Assembly: GCF_021532625.1 (NCBI RefSeq) | Contig: NZ_JAKGAR010000003.1 | Coordinates: 620,001-684,000, forward strand | Direction of reading: 5' to 3' | DNA from: Octadecabacter algicola | GTDB taxonomy: Bacteria > Pseudomonadota > Alphaproteobacteria > Rhodobacterales > Rhodobacteraceae | Length of the DNA: 64,000 nucleotides | Shown: positions 43,749 through 52,072 of the stretch, piece after piece | Position numbering within the stretch: position 1 is the first letter of the stretch | Layout: each line of letters opens with the position of its first letter | Position numbers and translations under genes: made by a program | The notes under the pieces: generated by a model | Told to the model about the DNA's origin: nothing | Databases searched by the model: none | The model's input: only the letters and a program-made list of their open reading frames with translations

Positions 43749-44324
43749 ATGGCTATGACGAAGAACGGTTTTCCAAATGCGACGCTGGAACAGATCCACT
43801 GGCTTTCACTTTATCTACGGTTGCCCGCCGGTGGCGTTGCTGAAGAATTCCCGACAGAATCAGCTTGCGAAGATCGTTTTCGACAAATTCGCTGGCCTGA
43901 CGGTCTGATCTGCCCTGTCTGTTCAAAAAAAGATTTTGGCAATCTAACCAGCGAAAAATTCTACCCTTGCCGGAACTGCAAAACGCAGGTTTCTGATACT
44001 TCGGGGACGATACTGCATCGCCGTAGATTAGATTTAGGTGTGTATTTTCTCCTTTCAGCGGAGATTGTGCGATATGAAACAGCCCGGTCCATACCGAGCG
44101 GTCACGATATCAAGGATCGTTTCGGGTTAGCATATGCAACGGCCGTACGCCTCAAGAAGAATGTCACCAGGGCACTTACAGAGGTTGATGGCGGCCTCTT
44201 AGGGCGCTGTATCTGCGTTCGCGACCTTACTCTCCCGCAAGATATTGATTTTGGATCTGATGATCATCTCATCTGGCTTCAAGGTGAAGACCAACGTCGG
44301 CGCTGGCGATCTGTCGGCATTTAG
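43749..44324 (+). CDS. Transposase-type zinc-ribbon protein without DDE domain (IS1595-like N-terminus)
   Basis: A 191-residue protein. Residues about 25-85 match the zinc ribbon found at the start of IS1595-family transposases: an Acidic/aromatic lead, RQIRWPDGLICPVC, then about 17 residues to PCRNC, followed by the SDTSGTILHRRRLDL stretch. The following ISXO2-type DDE catalytic domain is missing: the protein ends at residue 191 with no acidic triad. It is therefore either a truncated IS1595 transposase or a stand-alone DNA-binding factor of the neighbouring Tn7-like element, whose tnsA starts 440 bp downstream on the same strand. The start at ATG 43749 was picked over TTG 43737. Confidence 0.7.
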   Translation: MAMTKNGFPNATLEQIHWLSLYLRLPAGGVAEEFPTESACEDRFRQIRWPDGLICPVCSKKDFGNLTSEKFYPCRNCKTQVSDTSGTILHRRRLDLGVYFLLSAEIVRYETARSIPSGHDIKDRFGLAYATAVRLKKNVTRALTEVDGGLLGRCICVRDLTLPQDIDFGSDDHLIWLQGEDQRRRWRSVGI

Positions 44325-44765
44325 TTAAGTAGACAGCTCGTCCACATGTATCGTTCGCCAACGTCTTCCCGTTGCGAATTTCGGCATCTATATCTTCTTC
44401 ACAGCAGGCAACGATGCCTACTGAATTAGGGATTTCATCCGGGAAGTTTGGCCATCTATGGCGTTTCACCCGTGCGAATTTCGAAAGAGAGAAGATAGTC
44501 TAAGCCTATGTAATAAAATAATAATTGACTCACATTGCATCGGCGTGATCGTTTCGCCGCGACCTGCAGTAGGAGTTCAATGATTTGCTAGGTTTACGAT
44601 TGAACCGACCAACAGTTCATCGCGGACTGCTTGAATTGAAACCGGGCTGATCGCCTAAGCACACTTGCACAATACGAGCCGTACCAAGGCCAGGCAAGCG
44701 CGATCAATGCCTCACTATTGGAAATAGATAACTCGAAAGTGGGAACTTTCGGGAGCGGAGAAGAT
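44325..44765. other. Leader of tnsABC, candidate transposon end region
   Basis: No confident gene in 441 bases. An AT-rich segment at 44508-44530 (TAATAAAATAATAATTGAC) probably holds the promoter. If the element is arranged as in Tn7, one end with transposase-binding repeats should be near here; no convincing repeat set was found by eye. Confidence 0.4.
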
Positions 44766-45497
44766 ATGACTAGACCTCTCATGTGGGATACGTCCCTTGG
44801 CAACCAAGAAAAAATGCCCGCGTTGAAAGTCGACCCCATTCCTGGGGTCTTACCCTATGATGGTTCTCTAAACCCTTTGACGCGCAGCGATACCGCTAGC
44901 CGTGTTTCCATGACGATCGCCACACCAGCTACGCGCGGACACCGCAAGGTTTATCATTTTGATGGTCAGCGTGAGATGGCTGTTGCTCTTGAGGCGCTTC
45001 TAAGCCCCGAACTCTACGGCTTAGAAGTGCAGCTGCCACCAGTTTGGTTCACAAACAAGAACGGAAAATCGATACCGCATCATTTTGACTTGCGGATTAC
45101 TTTTCGGGACGGGTTCCGTCGCGCCGTATATGTTCGGCATGGACAAAGCTTGGCCCGTCAAGAAACCCAAGATGAAATCAAGGCAATCTTTGCGGCGACG
45201 CCGGAATCATTTGCCGACGACAAGATCGTCGTAAACGGGGATCACTATACTCAGGCATACCGAGACAACCTGTTGCGGATCTGGCAAGAGTCCAAAACCT
45301 CGGATCCAAAACTGGAAGCTTACGTTCTGGAATGCGCTCGAAATGCAGCGTTTTGGAACATTCGAGATCTGATGGACTACTGCAGTCTACAAGAGGGCAA
45401 AGCCTTCGGAGTTATTCTCCGGCTCATCGGTCGCCGTCTACTTAGCGTAAACTGGAATGCATTCATTTGCCCACATTCGCGGATTTGGCTGACCTAA
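44766..45497 (+). CDS. tnsA: TnsA-like transposon endonuclease, catalytic Lys replaced
   Basis: A 243-residue protein in the tnsA position. The restriction-endonuclease-like core shows Glu70 in [10 protein letters not shown] and Asp108 in HHFDLRITF, matching the first two catalytic positions of TnsA (E-D-K). The third motif, normally xEVK, reads VYVR (121-124), so Lys is Arg and the preceding acidic residue is Tyr. The C-terminal half is helical, as in the TnsC-contacting domain. ATG 44766 was chosen for the GGAGAAG in front of it; the longer frame starts at 44718. The stop overlaps the tnsB ATG by one base. If nicking at the 5' ends is lost, the element would move by copy-in (cointegrate) transposition. 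Confidence 0.72.
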   Translation: MTRPLMWDTSLGNQEKMPALKVDPIPGVLPYDGSLNPLTRSDTASRVSMTIATPATRGHRKVYHFDGQREMAVALEALLSPELYGLEVQLPPVWFTNKNGKSIPHHFDLRITFRDGFRRAVYVRHGQSLARQETQDEIKAIFAATPESFADDKIVVNGDHYTQAYRDNLLRIWQESKTSDPKLEAYVLECARNAAFWNIRDLMDYCSLQEGKAFGVILRLIGRRLLSVNWNAFICPHSRIWLT

Positions 45498-47713
45498 TGC
45501 CAAAGACGCCTCTCTATAAGATCCCCGTGGAGTCGGAGCTGATCCTCGACCGTCGTAGATGGCGTGTGGTCGGTAAAGATCTTGACGGATATGCTGTAGA
45601 GGGCATCAATGATGGTGAGTGTTTGACTCTATCTTTTGAGCGCGTGGATAGCGCGATCAAGGTAGGTGATTGTGAGCTCATTACGCCTAAAATGTCTGAG
45701 GAGAAAAAAGAGCTTCTTGCCTTTACTGGCGGCATAGAACGAGTGGAGCAGCTCTCTGTGGATGAACAGCGTGATGTTCGTGCTCGTCTCGGTCTCGTAC
45801 ATGCAATGGATGCTTTAGAAGCAGCTGGAGCCAAGCTAACGCAACGATATCTATGTCGTCGTAACGTTCGCCAAAAGCTTCGCCCCCTAGCTTGCGAGTT
45901 AGCAAAAGATCCACATCTTTTCCACGGAGCGCATATCGGTAGCGCTTCTCTTCCTCACTCATTGCCAAAGGGTCGGACTCTTCATGAAATGCGCCAGACT
46001 TTCGAAAAATTTGGTCGCAATCCTATTGTGCTGATGCGCAAGCATCACTTGAAAGGACCACAGGGAGAGGCGCGGTGCAAACTGAGTGAACGGCAGGAAC
46101 GGTTCATCTCTTATATTTTGAACCTGTGGCACGACAAGAAACAACCGCAACTTCAACCACTTTACGACGGTGCGGTCGAAGTATTTGATGTGCCCGAATT
46201 GGAGGTGCTTCGGGGTTTTCGTTTTCCGTCAATCACGACCGTCCGAACGCGTCTCAAAGGCATCCAAAAGATTGTTAAAGAGATCGGACGTAATGGCTCG
46301 CGATATTCACAGAACAAATATGGAGCCGGTTCAACTAATGTCAGAGCTCTCAAATTTGGCGACTCCTGCGCAACCGACCAAGTTCTTTTGTCTATTTTCA
46401 CAAATAAAAAGGGTGAGACGCAGATTAAGGAAATCGACCCAAAGAAGGACGGCACACCGCTAGAGGAGAATGAGATCAACCGCCTCTGGATGTTCTTTAT
46501 GATCGATATTGCAACCCGTTTGCCCCTGGCATGGTTACTTGCCGAGACCGCCGATGGAGACCACCAGAAAAAACTACTGCGGATGGCGATGCGGGACAAG
46601 ACGCGTGAGGCAGTACGTTATCGCTGCAAGCATAAGCCGGCTCCCGGCGTTAAGCTCGCATCGGTAAAGTCAGACAATGGGACTGCAGCACGTAACGGGC
46701 CAGTCTACGCCGGTCAACTGGGAATGGAGACCACGGTTGTTACAGGCAGGGCGTACAATTCAACTGACAATGCCTATGCAGAAAGGCCTTTTGGGACACT
46801 TCAGTGGCGAGTGCTTAACTTCTTGGATGGTTACGTTGGGAGCGGGCCTGGAGAACTAAATGGATATGACGGTCAAAAACGTGCGAAAATCACGCCAGAT
46901 GAGCTGATGGGAATTATTACCCGGTATTGGGTCGACGAGTACCCTTTCGCGAAACACCGAGGCACAGGAATGTTCAAGGCGACGCCGTGGCAAAAGTTCG
47001 AAGAACTCCAACAGTTGAACAGCGGCATTGAGGCTCCATCCCCAGAGGCGCTTCGTCTTCACTTGGGCGAAAGAGAAGAATTCACAATCACCTCAGAAGG
47101 GGTGAGAATATTCAACATCCCCTATAACTCCACGGAGCTTCGGAACTTTGATGGTGGAGCCAATAAGAAAGTGACGGTGTTCATAAACCCGGATGATCTC
47201 CGTTATGCCAGCATCCTGAGTGAAGAGACGGAAAAGGCCGTGACCGCAGATCTGAGGATGAATATTTTTGCAGATTTGAGCTTAGAGGAAGCAATTTCCA
47301 CAATGCGTGCCGCGACAGAAGCGAACCCAGAGAAAACAGTTCTGCATGAACAGTATCTACGTGATGCTCGGAAACGGCGTGCGATAGAATCTGGGTTCTT
47401 CCCAGATTCCAATTCACCAGCCTCATACATGACGATCGAAAAGCTAAAGAGACAAGCTGAGGCAATGGCAAATGTTGAGTTCGTTCCCTTAGCCAGATCT
47501 GGCCCAACGGTTGCGCCAGGTTCCGTGATGGACAGGCAGCCAGAGGTGCCCGCGATTACTGAAATTTCAACGCAGGAAGAAACAACTGTCACCGTTCAGT
47601 CTGACCCAACGAATGCTGATCATGGGGCTTCCGGTGGGTCCATGTCGAGCAAAGACGCCTTGCCTGACCCCAAAAAGCCGATGTTCGCGCCCATCAAGAA
47701 AAGTAAGCTATGA
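45497..47713 (+). CDS. tnsB: TnsB/TniA-type DDE transposase
   Basis: A 738-residue Mu/Tn7-type transposase. N-terminal DNA-binding helices (about 60-250), then the RNase-H fold with catalytic Asp337 in FMIDIATR, Asp393 in VKSDNGT and Glu429 in NAYAERPFG. The second and third are separated by exactly 35 residues (DD35E). A beta-barrel domain with [18 protein letters not shown] follows at about 530, and the tail beyond 640 is Pro/Ser/Thr rich, the part that contacts TnsC in relatives. Start ATG 45497 forms TAATG with tnsA; TTG 45467 is an alternative. The stop overlaps tnsC by 4 bp. All catalytic residues intact, so it could be active. Confidence 0.92.
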   Translation: MPKTPLYKIPVESELILDRRRWRVVGKDLDGYAVEGINDGECLTLSFERVDSAIKVGDCELITPKMSEEKKELLAFTGGIERVEQLSVDEQRDVRARLGLVHAMDALEAAGAKLTQRYLCRRNVRQKLRPLACELAKDPHLFHGAHIGSASLPHSLPKGRTLHEMRQTFEKFGRNPIVLMRKHHLKGPQGEARCKLSERQERFISYILNLWHDKKQPQLQPLYDGAVEVFDVPELEVLRGFRFPSITTVRTRLKGIQKIVKEIGRNGSRYSQNKYGAGSTNVRALKFGDSCATDQVLLSIFTNKKGETQIKEIDPKKDGTPLEENEINRLWMFFMIDIATRLPLAWLLAETADGDHQKKLLRMAMRDKTREAVRYRCKHKPAPGVKLASVKSDNGTAARNGPVYAGQLGMETTVVTGRAYNSTDNAYAERPFGTLQWRVLNFLDGYVGSGPGELNGYDGQKRAKITPDELMGIITRYWVDEYPFAKHRGTGMFKATPWQKFEELQQLNSGIEAPSPEALRLHLGEREEFTITSEGVRIFNIPYNSTELRNFDGGANKKVTVFINPDDLRYASILSEETEKAVTADLRMNIFADLSLEEAISTMRAATEANPEKTVLHEQYLRDARKRRAIESGFFPDSNSPASYMTIEKLKRQAEAMANVEFVPLARSGPTVAPGSVMDRQPEVPAITEISTQEETTVTVQSDPTNADHGASGGSMSSKDALPDPKKPMFAPIKKSKL

Positions 47714-48675
47714 GTGAATTCGTCAATGAAACCTATCGAGATGCGGCGGCAAATGCCGCTGGCCGACTGTTCCCCCTGGATAGGGCGACGTTACTGCAGA
47801 GGGATTTCATTAGGAAATTCAGCACTCACCTCGGACATCTGATCGGTGGTGGACAATTTGAAGCTGAAGGACTTCTTGTCACCGGTCAATCTGGCAGTGG
47901 AAAGACTACTGAAATCCGCTCGCTTCTCCAGCGGTTCAATGCGGATGGCGTCGAGCTCCCCAATGGAATGCCTGCCCGCTTTGCAGAGGTTTCGTTGAAA
48001 GGTGTCGAAACCTGGAAGGATTTCTGTAAATCCACCTCTGACGCGGTCGGATTTACGATCGCGGAGAAGGCGCGCCTAACCCAAGGTGATATCTGGGGTA
48101 TCGTCATCAGAGAGGCCAAAATTAACGGATTTATCGGAATCCATTTCGACGAAGTTCAACATATCTTCCGTAAGAAGAGCGAAGTAGATCGTCTAGCCGT
48201 TCTTGACTCCTTCAAGTCCTGGATGAAGTCTCACAAATGGCCCCTGATGTTGATCTTCTCTGGCGTGCCAGAACTCAACGTATACATGCGGGAAGAGCCG
48301 CAACTGTACCGTCTTTTGGACCGCCTCCCGTTTGAAGATATTTCATTGCCAGAAGACTACCAAACTATCCACGAGATCGTTGGTAGCTACGCGATTTCCG
48401 CTGGGCTTGAGGTCGATCCTGATTTGATGACCCAGGACTTCCTTGATCGGTTAGTGTGTGCTGGCGCCTATAGGTGGGGGTTAGTCCTCAAACTCACGTC
48501 GTTTGCCTGTACGATCGCGCAAGACGCAAGCTCTACGTCATTAACACGAGACCACTTCGTTAAGTGGTGGGTGAACAAAACTAAGGCCGCCAAGATTGCC
48601 ACGCCGTTTCTGCACAGTGGTTATGAGACCATGTATCGGAGGGATCATCCGTTCATCGAGGCTATCGCCGACTAA
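47710..48675 (+). CDS. tnsC: TnsC/TniB-type AAA+ transposition ATPase
   Basis: A 321-residue AAA+ regulator of transposition. Walker A GQSGSGKT (59-66), Walker B FIGIHFDE (141-148), and a sensor-1 FSGVPE near 199. In Tn7-like elements it forms ATP-bound filaments on DNA and connects TniQ-marked targets to the TnsA/TnsB transposase. Its length is nearer to TniB (about 300) than to Tn7 TnsC (555). The ATG overlaps the tnsB stop (ATGA). A terminator follows 28 bp after the stop, so the operon ends here and contains no tniQ. Confidence 0.92.
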   Translation: MSEFVNETYRDAAANAAGRLFPLDRATLLQRDFIRKFSTHLGHLIGGGQFEAEGLLVTGQSGSGKTTEIRSLLQRFNADGVELPNGMPARFAEVSLKGVETWKDFCKSTSDAVGFTIAEKARLTQGDIWGIVIREAKINGFIGIHFDEVQHIFRKKSEVDRLAVLDSFKSWMKSHKWPLMLIFSGVPELNVYMREEPQLYRLLDRLPFEDISLPEDYQTIHEIVGSYAISAGLEVDPDLMTQDFLDRLVCAGAYRWGLVLKLTSFACTIAQDASSTSLTRDHFVKWWVNKTKAAKIATPFLHSGYETMYRRDHPFIEAIAD

Positions 48676-48703
48676 ACCTTCATCAGCAGTAACAATACGA
48701 GTA

Positions 48704-48731
48704 AGCCCGCGTCTTATGGCGTGGGCTTTTT
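48704..48731 (+). terminator. Rho-independent terminator after tnsC
   Basis: A 10-bp stem AGCCCGCGTC / GGCGTGGGCT (two G-T pairs) with loop TTAT, followed by a T run. It lies 28 bp after the tnsC stop and closes the tnsABC operon. Confidence 0.88.
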
Positions 48732-49034
48732 GCAGTCTGTAGGCGTGCAAAACCTGGAAAAAGGTGCAAAAAAGCTTGCGCAAGCTATTGGTTTCGTGCG
48801 CACGCTTTTGCTTTTGCTCCATTTTTGGGAGCTTGTAACCGATTGATTCCGGTAGGGTAATTTACATAGCGAAATCGGTGATTCTCACTTTTGCGCAGAC
48901 ATTCCCTTTCTCTGGCACACACTTTTTGCGGTTGGAATTTCCATGATATTTGACGTTTCAAAGGCCACCGCAGGTCCTCGCATCAGTACATGGCATTTGC
49001 CAATTGGGCACTGATATGACCCGAATATTAAGCC
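48732..49034. other. Candidate right border of the Tn7-like element
   Basis: No gene seen. The stretch contains several GCAAAA/TTTTGC units: GTGCAAAACC, GGTGCAAAAAAG, CTTTTGCTTTTGC, CTTTTGCGCAGAC, TTTTTGCGG. Clustered short repeats of this kind could be transposase-binding sites of an element end. The exact end and target duplication were not found. Confidence 0.4.
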
Positions 49035-49484
49035 CTATGCTGCTTGAATATAATGTGGTTCGGCTTTCATGCAATCAATCATGCGCGCAAATTTCTTACG
49101 CGCCTTTTGGCCAATCGCTTGGTCCTGCGCATCATCAGGAGCTTTAGCCTTATCCTCGGACGCCGGCGCAGGAGACTTTTTATCCCAAGGTTCCCAAGCG
49201 CGCGTCGGGTGACTGCGACCATCAAGGCCGGGCGGGCGGATCACGCCACGCATCAGCATCCGGTCCATCAAGCCTTGTGCGTCTGCCCCAGAGATCCGGA
49301 ACACGCGTTCAATATCCGCGGCCGACACCCCGTTGTTCATTTGAGCATAAACGCAGGCCCAACCGTAATGGAATGGCACAACCTTGGCCGTCGTGGCTTT
49401 CGCGGCCTTTGCGATCACGGGTGCTGGAAGAGCGGTCGCACCTGCGCTCGCCATCATGCCTTGTAGGAATTTACGCCTCTGCAT
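49035..49484 (-). CDS. Tat-exported hypothetical protein, paralogue of upstream gene
   Basis: A 149-residue protein with a twin-arginine signal: MQRRKFLQGMMASAGATALP, then a likely cleavage after AKA near residue 26. The mature domain (about 30-95) has WACVYAQMNNGVSAADIERVF and ADAQGLMDRMLMRGVI, a small helical domain also present in the gene upstream (WAALFARANHRATPALIQKW, ADAVMRELVRQNVV). The tail is charged and probably disordered. ATG 49484 gives a proper Tat signal; the longer frame to 49568 lies inside the neighbouring gene. It overlaps that gene by 14 bp. Function unknown. Confidence 0.75.
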   Translation of the reverse strand: MQRRKFLQGMMASAGATALPAPVIAKAAKATTAKVVPFHYGWACVYAQMNNGVSAADIERVFRISGADAQGLMDRMLMRGVIRPPGLDGRSHPTRAWEPWDKKSPAPASEDKAKAPDDAQDQAIGQKARKKFARMIDCMKAEPHYIQAA

Positions 49485-49941
49485 TGGGCGTCTCCTGACT
49501 GCGTGGCTCCTCTTGAGCAGCGGTTTCAGCTGTGACGTCGTCAGCATCATTGGCCTGCGCCACGTCATCGTCGCGCATCAAATCCTTAATCACGTCTTTG
49601 GTTGCCTCAACAACTTTGTTGCGTTTTCCGAACAGAGTGTTCGGCCCATTTGAGGCATACATTGGCTTAATCGCCGCTGCGCTACCTGCGACAGGTGCGT
49701 GAACGACATTCTGCCGAACCAGTTCGCGCATTACGGCATCGGCCTGGGTGGCATCGACCCGCAACCATTTTTGGATAAGTGCGGGGGTGGCGCGGTGGTT
49801 TGCACGTGCAAATAAGGCGGCCCAACCGACCTGCATGGCATTGGCTGGGGCTGCTGCTGCTGGGACAGCGGCGGCGGGCAAGGGCAGGACTGGGATCACT
49901 GCGGCTGCTCCCGCGGAGCTGAGGAAGTCTCGTCTATTCAT
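49471..49941 (-). CDS. Tat-exported hypothetical protein
   Basis: A 156-residue protein beginning MNRRDFLSSAGAAAVIPVLP, a twin-arginine signal with Ala-rich hydrophobic core and cleavage probably around residues 30-35. The mature part has a helical domain shared with the downstream gene, indicating an old tandem duplication, followed by a charged tail (DVIKDLMRDDDVAQANDADD). Tat export implies folding or cofactor binding before export, although no cofactor motif is visible. Operon with the downstream paralogue (14-bp overlap). Two inverted repeats lie in its leader. Confidence 0.78.
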   Translation of the reverse strand: MNRRDFLSSAGAAAVIPVLPLPAAAVPAAAAPANAMQVGWAALFARANHRATPALIQKWLRVDATQADAVMRELVRQNVVHAPVAGSAAAIKPMYASNGPNTLFGKRNKVVEATKDVIKDLMRDDDVAQANDADDVTAETAAQEEPRSQETPNAEA

Positions 49942-49968
49942 ACCATTGATATGGGTATGGGACCCTGA

Positions 49969-49995
49969 CCTTTTACGGGGAAACCCCGCGAAAGG
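49969..49995. promoter_or_regulatory. Hairpin in the leader of the Tat gene pair
   Basis: CCTTT-TA-CGGGG-AAA-CCCCG-CG-AAAGG: two perfect stem segments with a 2x2 internal loop, 28 bp before the start of the minus-strand gene at 49941. No T run on either side, so it is not an obvious terminator; could act in the RNA leader. Confidence 0.55.
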
Positions 49996-50046
49996 TTCCC
50001 CAAAGTGGGTTAGGGTGTATTTAATCTGTTTGTTAACAGGTAGTTA

Positions 50047-50064
50047 CCTTATCCGCGGATAAGG
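50047..50064. promoter_or_regulatory. Perfect 18-bp palindrome
   Basis: CCTTATCCGCGGATAAGG, a perfect inverted repeat without spacer, between the winged-helix regulator and the Tat genes. A candidate operator for that regulator or another dimeric protein. Confidence 0.6.
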
Positions 50065-50105
50065 ACGTGCGGGGTCTGTTCGTAAAAACGCGCCTACATG
50101 CCGTG

Positions 50106-50810
50106 TCAAACCATGCGGATGACGTCTTTATCAATCGACAACATATAGCCGCGCCGCGCGATGTTGCGCACCAGTAACTCTGACATCATTTGGTTGCCCA
50201 ATGTGTCGCGCAGTCGCTTGATGCGGGTTGCCCCTGCGGCCTCTTCGCAATCGGACGAAGGACGGCCTGAAATCACACCCTCAATTTCGGCACCCGTCAG
50301 GACTTCATCATCCATGCGGGCTTCTGCCAGAACAGAAAGCGTTTCAATTGCTGCGTCCGTCAGTTTGAACTCGAAATTGTTGAGGTAGACCATGTTCTGA
50401 TCGCGAGAAATCAGAAGCGAGTTCACTTCGATACCCTTGCGTTCGATCTGTCCCATGCGGCGGTTCATGGCGATTAGCATCACTAGAAAGGCGATCGCAG
50501 CCACCAGCAAAGCTGTCGCAAAAGTCAGCAGGACAAAGATGACAAAGCGGTAGCTGTCCAACGTAGCAGAGAACGCCGTGCCCGATTGGGCCAGAATTTC
50601 CAGCAGCTTGATTTCGGATTGGCCGGTCAGGGACGCGTTTTCAACGAACAGCTGTTCGACACGCGCGTTAAATGCATTTGCGTCCGGTAGGTTCAGAAAC
50701 AGCAAGACAGCCGCCGTTGCCAAGATGACCACGATCGCTGCGATTCCGCCGACGACAATACGATTGCCTGTCTGGCGCGCTTCAATAGCGGAGGTAGTAG
50801 TCTCCTGCAC
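50106..50810 (-). CDS. Membrane-anchored winged-helix (OmpR/ToxR-like) regulator
   Basis: A 234-residue protein. Two transmembrane helices (IVVGGIAAIVVILATAAVLLFL about 18-39 and FVIFVLLTFATALLVAAIAFLV about 88-109) flank a periplasmic segment of about 50 residues. The C-terminal 110 residues resemble an OmpR-type winged helix: MVYLNNFEFKLTDAAIETLSVL, then RIKRLRDTLGNQM and a final wing RRGYMLS. Unlike ToxR/CadC, the DNA-binding domain is at the C-terminus. GTG 50810 is taken as start because AGGAGAGACAGGAAA precedes it; the longer frame starts inside the upstream gene. It might transmit an envelope signal to nearby exported-protein genes. Confidence 0.75.
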   Translation of the reverse strand: MQETTTSAIEARQTGNRIVVGGIAAIVVILATAAVLLFLNLPDANAFNARVEQLFVENASLTGQSEIKLLEILAQSGTAFSATLDSYRFVIFVLLTFATALLVAAIAFLVMLIAMNRRMGQIERKGIEVNSLLISRDQNMVYLNNFEFKLTDAAIETLSVLAEARMDDEVLTGAEIEGVISGRPSSDCEEAAGATRIKRLRDTLGNQMMSELLVRNIARRGYMLSIDKDVIRMV

Positions 50811-51063
50811 TTTCCTGTCTCTCCTCAAGTCCGGCGTCGTCAAAGACACCTTCAATACTCAAAAGCTGCCATCCATCGGCAGCTAGGCGTGAATTTAGTT
50901 CGGCCTCGGCGGCGCCAACAGAACATTCGCCATTGATCTCGGCGACACCGTAATGCAACCGAAGCGGATCGTCACGCTTGGCTTTATAGTCCGCATAACA
51001 GGCCGCCTGGGCCGCGGAGCTCAGCACAATGAGTGCGAGAGAGAAGGGGATGATGCGTTTCAT
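50782..51063 (-). CDS. Secreted small hypothetical protein
   Basis: A 93-residue protein with a Sec signal peptide (KRIIPFSLALIVLSSAAQA, cleavage before ACYADY). The mature part has two cysteines (ACYAD and GECS) that could form a disulfide, and a C-terminal GDYYLRY. The pattern LHYGVAEING and WQLLSIEGVFDD suggests a small beta-rich domain. It overlaps the membrane regulator by 29 bp on the same strand, so they are one operon, and it could be the periplasmic partner of that regulator. Family not recognised. Confidence 0.7.
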   Translation of the reverse strand: MKRIIPFSLALIVLSSAAQAACYADYKAKRDDPLRLHYGVAEINGECSVGAAEAELNSRLAADGWQLLSIEGVFDDAGLEERQESAGDYYLRY

Positions 51064-51227
51064 GCTCGGACCATGCCTCGCGACGGATTGTTATTCAATA
51101 TCCATCGCCAAAGCGTCCGCTGTCAGCGCATAACATTTCCCCGATATTGAGAGACATCTGCCCCCAAGCCCATCGTTGATCCATCCCAAGCTGGCACACC
51201 GTCAGACGAACCCGAAAGGATCACACA

Positions 51228-51668
51228 ATGTTTGCTCGTTCACTTAAAACAACATTCACCGCAGGAATTTTAGCCGGTTCCTTGGCGATAACCTCTTTGA
51301 CGCCGTCTTCTGCACAGGCAGGGATGTCCGAGGAAGAAGTCTTTGGCTTGTTGTCTCTCTTGGTTATCGGCGCTGCAATTCACAACAGCCGCAATGATGA
51401 TCCTGCGCCTTCTCCACAGGTGAATCGTACACCGCGTGGTGAAAGCACACGGCATGTGCTGCCGTCCAACTGTCGCCGTGACATTGAAACCCGCCGTCGC
51501 GGCACCGTTCGGATGTTCACGCAGCGTTGCCTGAACAACAACTACCGTCACGTCGATCGTTTGCCACAGGCCTGTCACATCCGTGTGCGCACTGAGAACG
51601 GTCAGCAGCGCCAAGGATATAGTGCCCGATGCCTGCGCAACGCCGGATTTCGCACAACACGGCACTAA
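51228..51668 (+). CDS. Secreted basic hypothetical protein
   Basis: A 146-residue protein with a Sec signal peptide (residues 1-31, ending SAQAG). The mature part has a short hydrophobic stretch (GLLSLLVIGAAIH) and an Arg-rich C-terminal domain with four cysteines (SNCRRD, RCLNNN, ACHIRV, RCLRNAG), probably two disulfides. AAAGGA precedes the ATG. A strong terminator follows. Similar short Cys/Arg proteins occur in roseobacters with no known role. Confidence 0.75.
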   Translation: MFARSLKTTFTAGILAGSLAITSLTPSSAQAGMSEEEVFGLLSLLVIGAAIHNSRNDDPAPSPQVNRTPRGESTRHVLPSNCRRDIETRRRGTVRMFTQRCLNNNYRHVDRLPQACHIRVRTENGQQRQGYSARCLRNAGFRTTRH

Positions 51669-51713
51669 GGCCGTCGCGAAATAGGGTGACCGCCCCCAGC
51701 GGTACCCCGATCA

Positions 51714-51751
51714 GAGGCAGGGGGGAGGACATGGCCCCCTGCCTCTTTTTT
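51714..51751 (+). terminator. Strong rho-independent terminator
   Basis: An 11-bp perfect stem GAGGCAGGGGG / CCCCCTGCCTC with a 9-base loop and a T6 tail, 46 bp after the stop of the secreted protein gene. Confidence 0.92.
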
Positions 51752-51876
51752 GTTCCTGAAAAGAACGCATGATTGCAGACTTTGCATATCGGGTCTGTAA
51801 ACTGAGCCCTACCTCGATAGGTCAAAGTGCCTTACCCATTATCTTAGGGGAACGATGAACTAAGTAAGGACAGAAA

Positions 51877-52035
51877 ATGATCCAAGACCGTTTGACCGCC
51901 AAATTCCTACGTAACAAGCCCGCCAAAGCGACTGAGCCTGAAGCACCTGTTGCCGTGAAGCCGAAAGCCGTGAAGGCGCCAGTCATGGACAACTACACGC
52001 GTGGTCGCCGCCTGTCTGGTGCGTTCTGGCTCTAA
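51877..52035 (+). CDS. Small basic protein, 52 residues
   Basis: A short gene reading MIQDRLTAKFLRNKPA, an Ala/Pro/Lys-rich middle (EAPVAVKPKAVKAP), and the end YTRGRRLSGAFWL. AAGGA stands 7 bases before the ATG, and the composition is unlike random frame. It precedes rnhB by 37 bp and could be in the same transcript. Not recognised; the conserved-looking C-terminal YTRGRRLSGAFWL may be the functional part. Confidence 0.6.
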   Translation: MIQDRLTAKFLRNKPAKATEPEAPVAVKPKAVKAPVMDNYTRGRRLSGAFWL

Positions 52036-52072
52036 ACTTGCGTATGTTGTCTGGGTCTGATTGATCGGACTT

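Noticed and set aside
44269-44469. Small minus-strand frame with GTG start behind the zinc-ribbon gene
   Set aside because: Overlaps the 3' end of that gene antisense, no ribosome site, no recognisable motif.
33442-48960. CRISPR-associated transposon
   Set aside because: No cas genes and no array of regularly spaced repeats were found; the element has only Tns/Tni genes.
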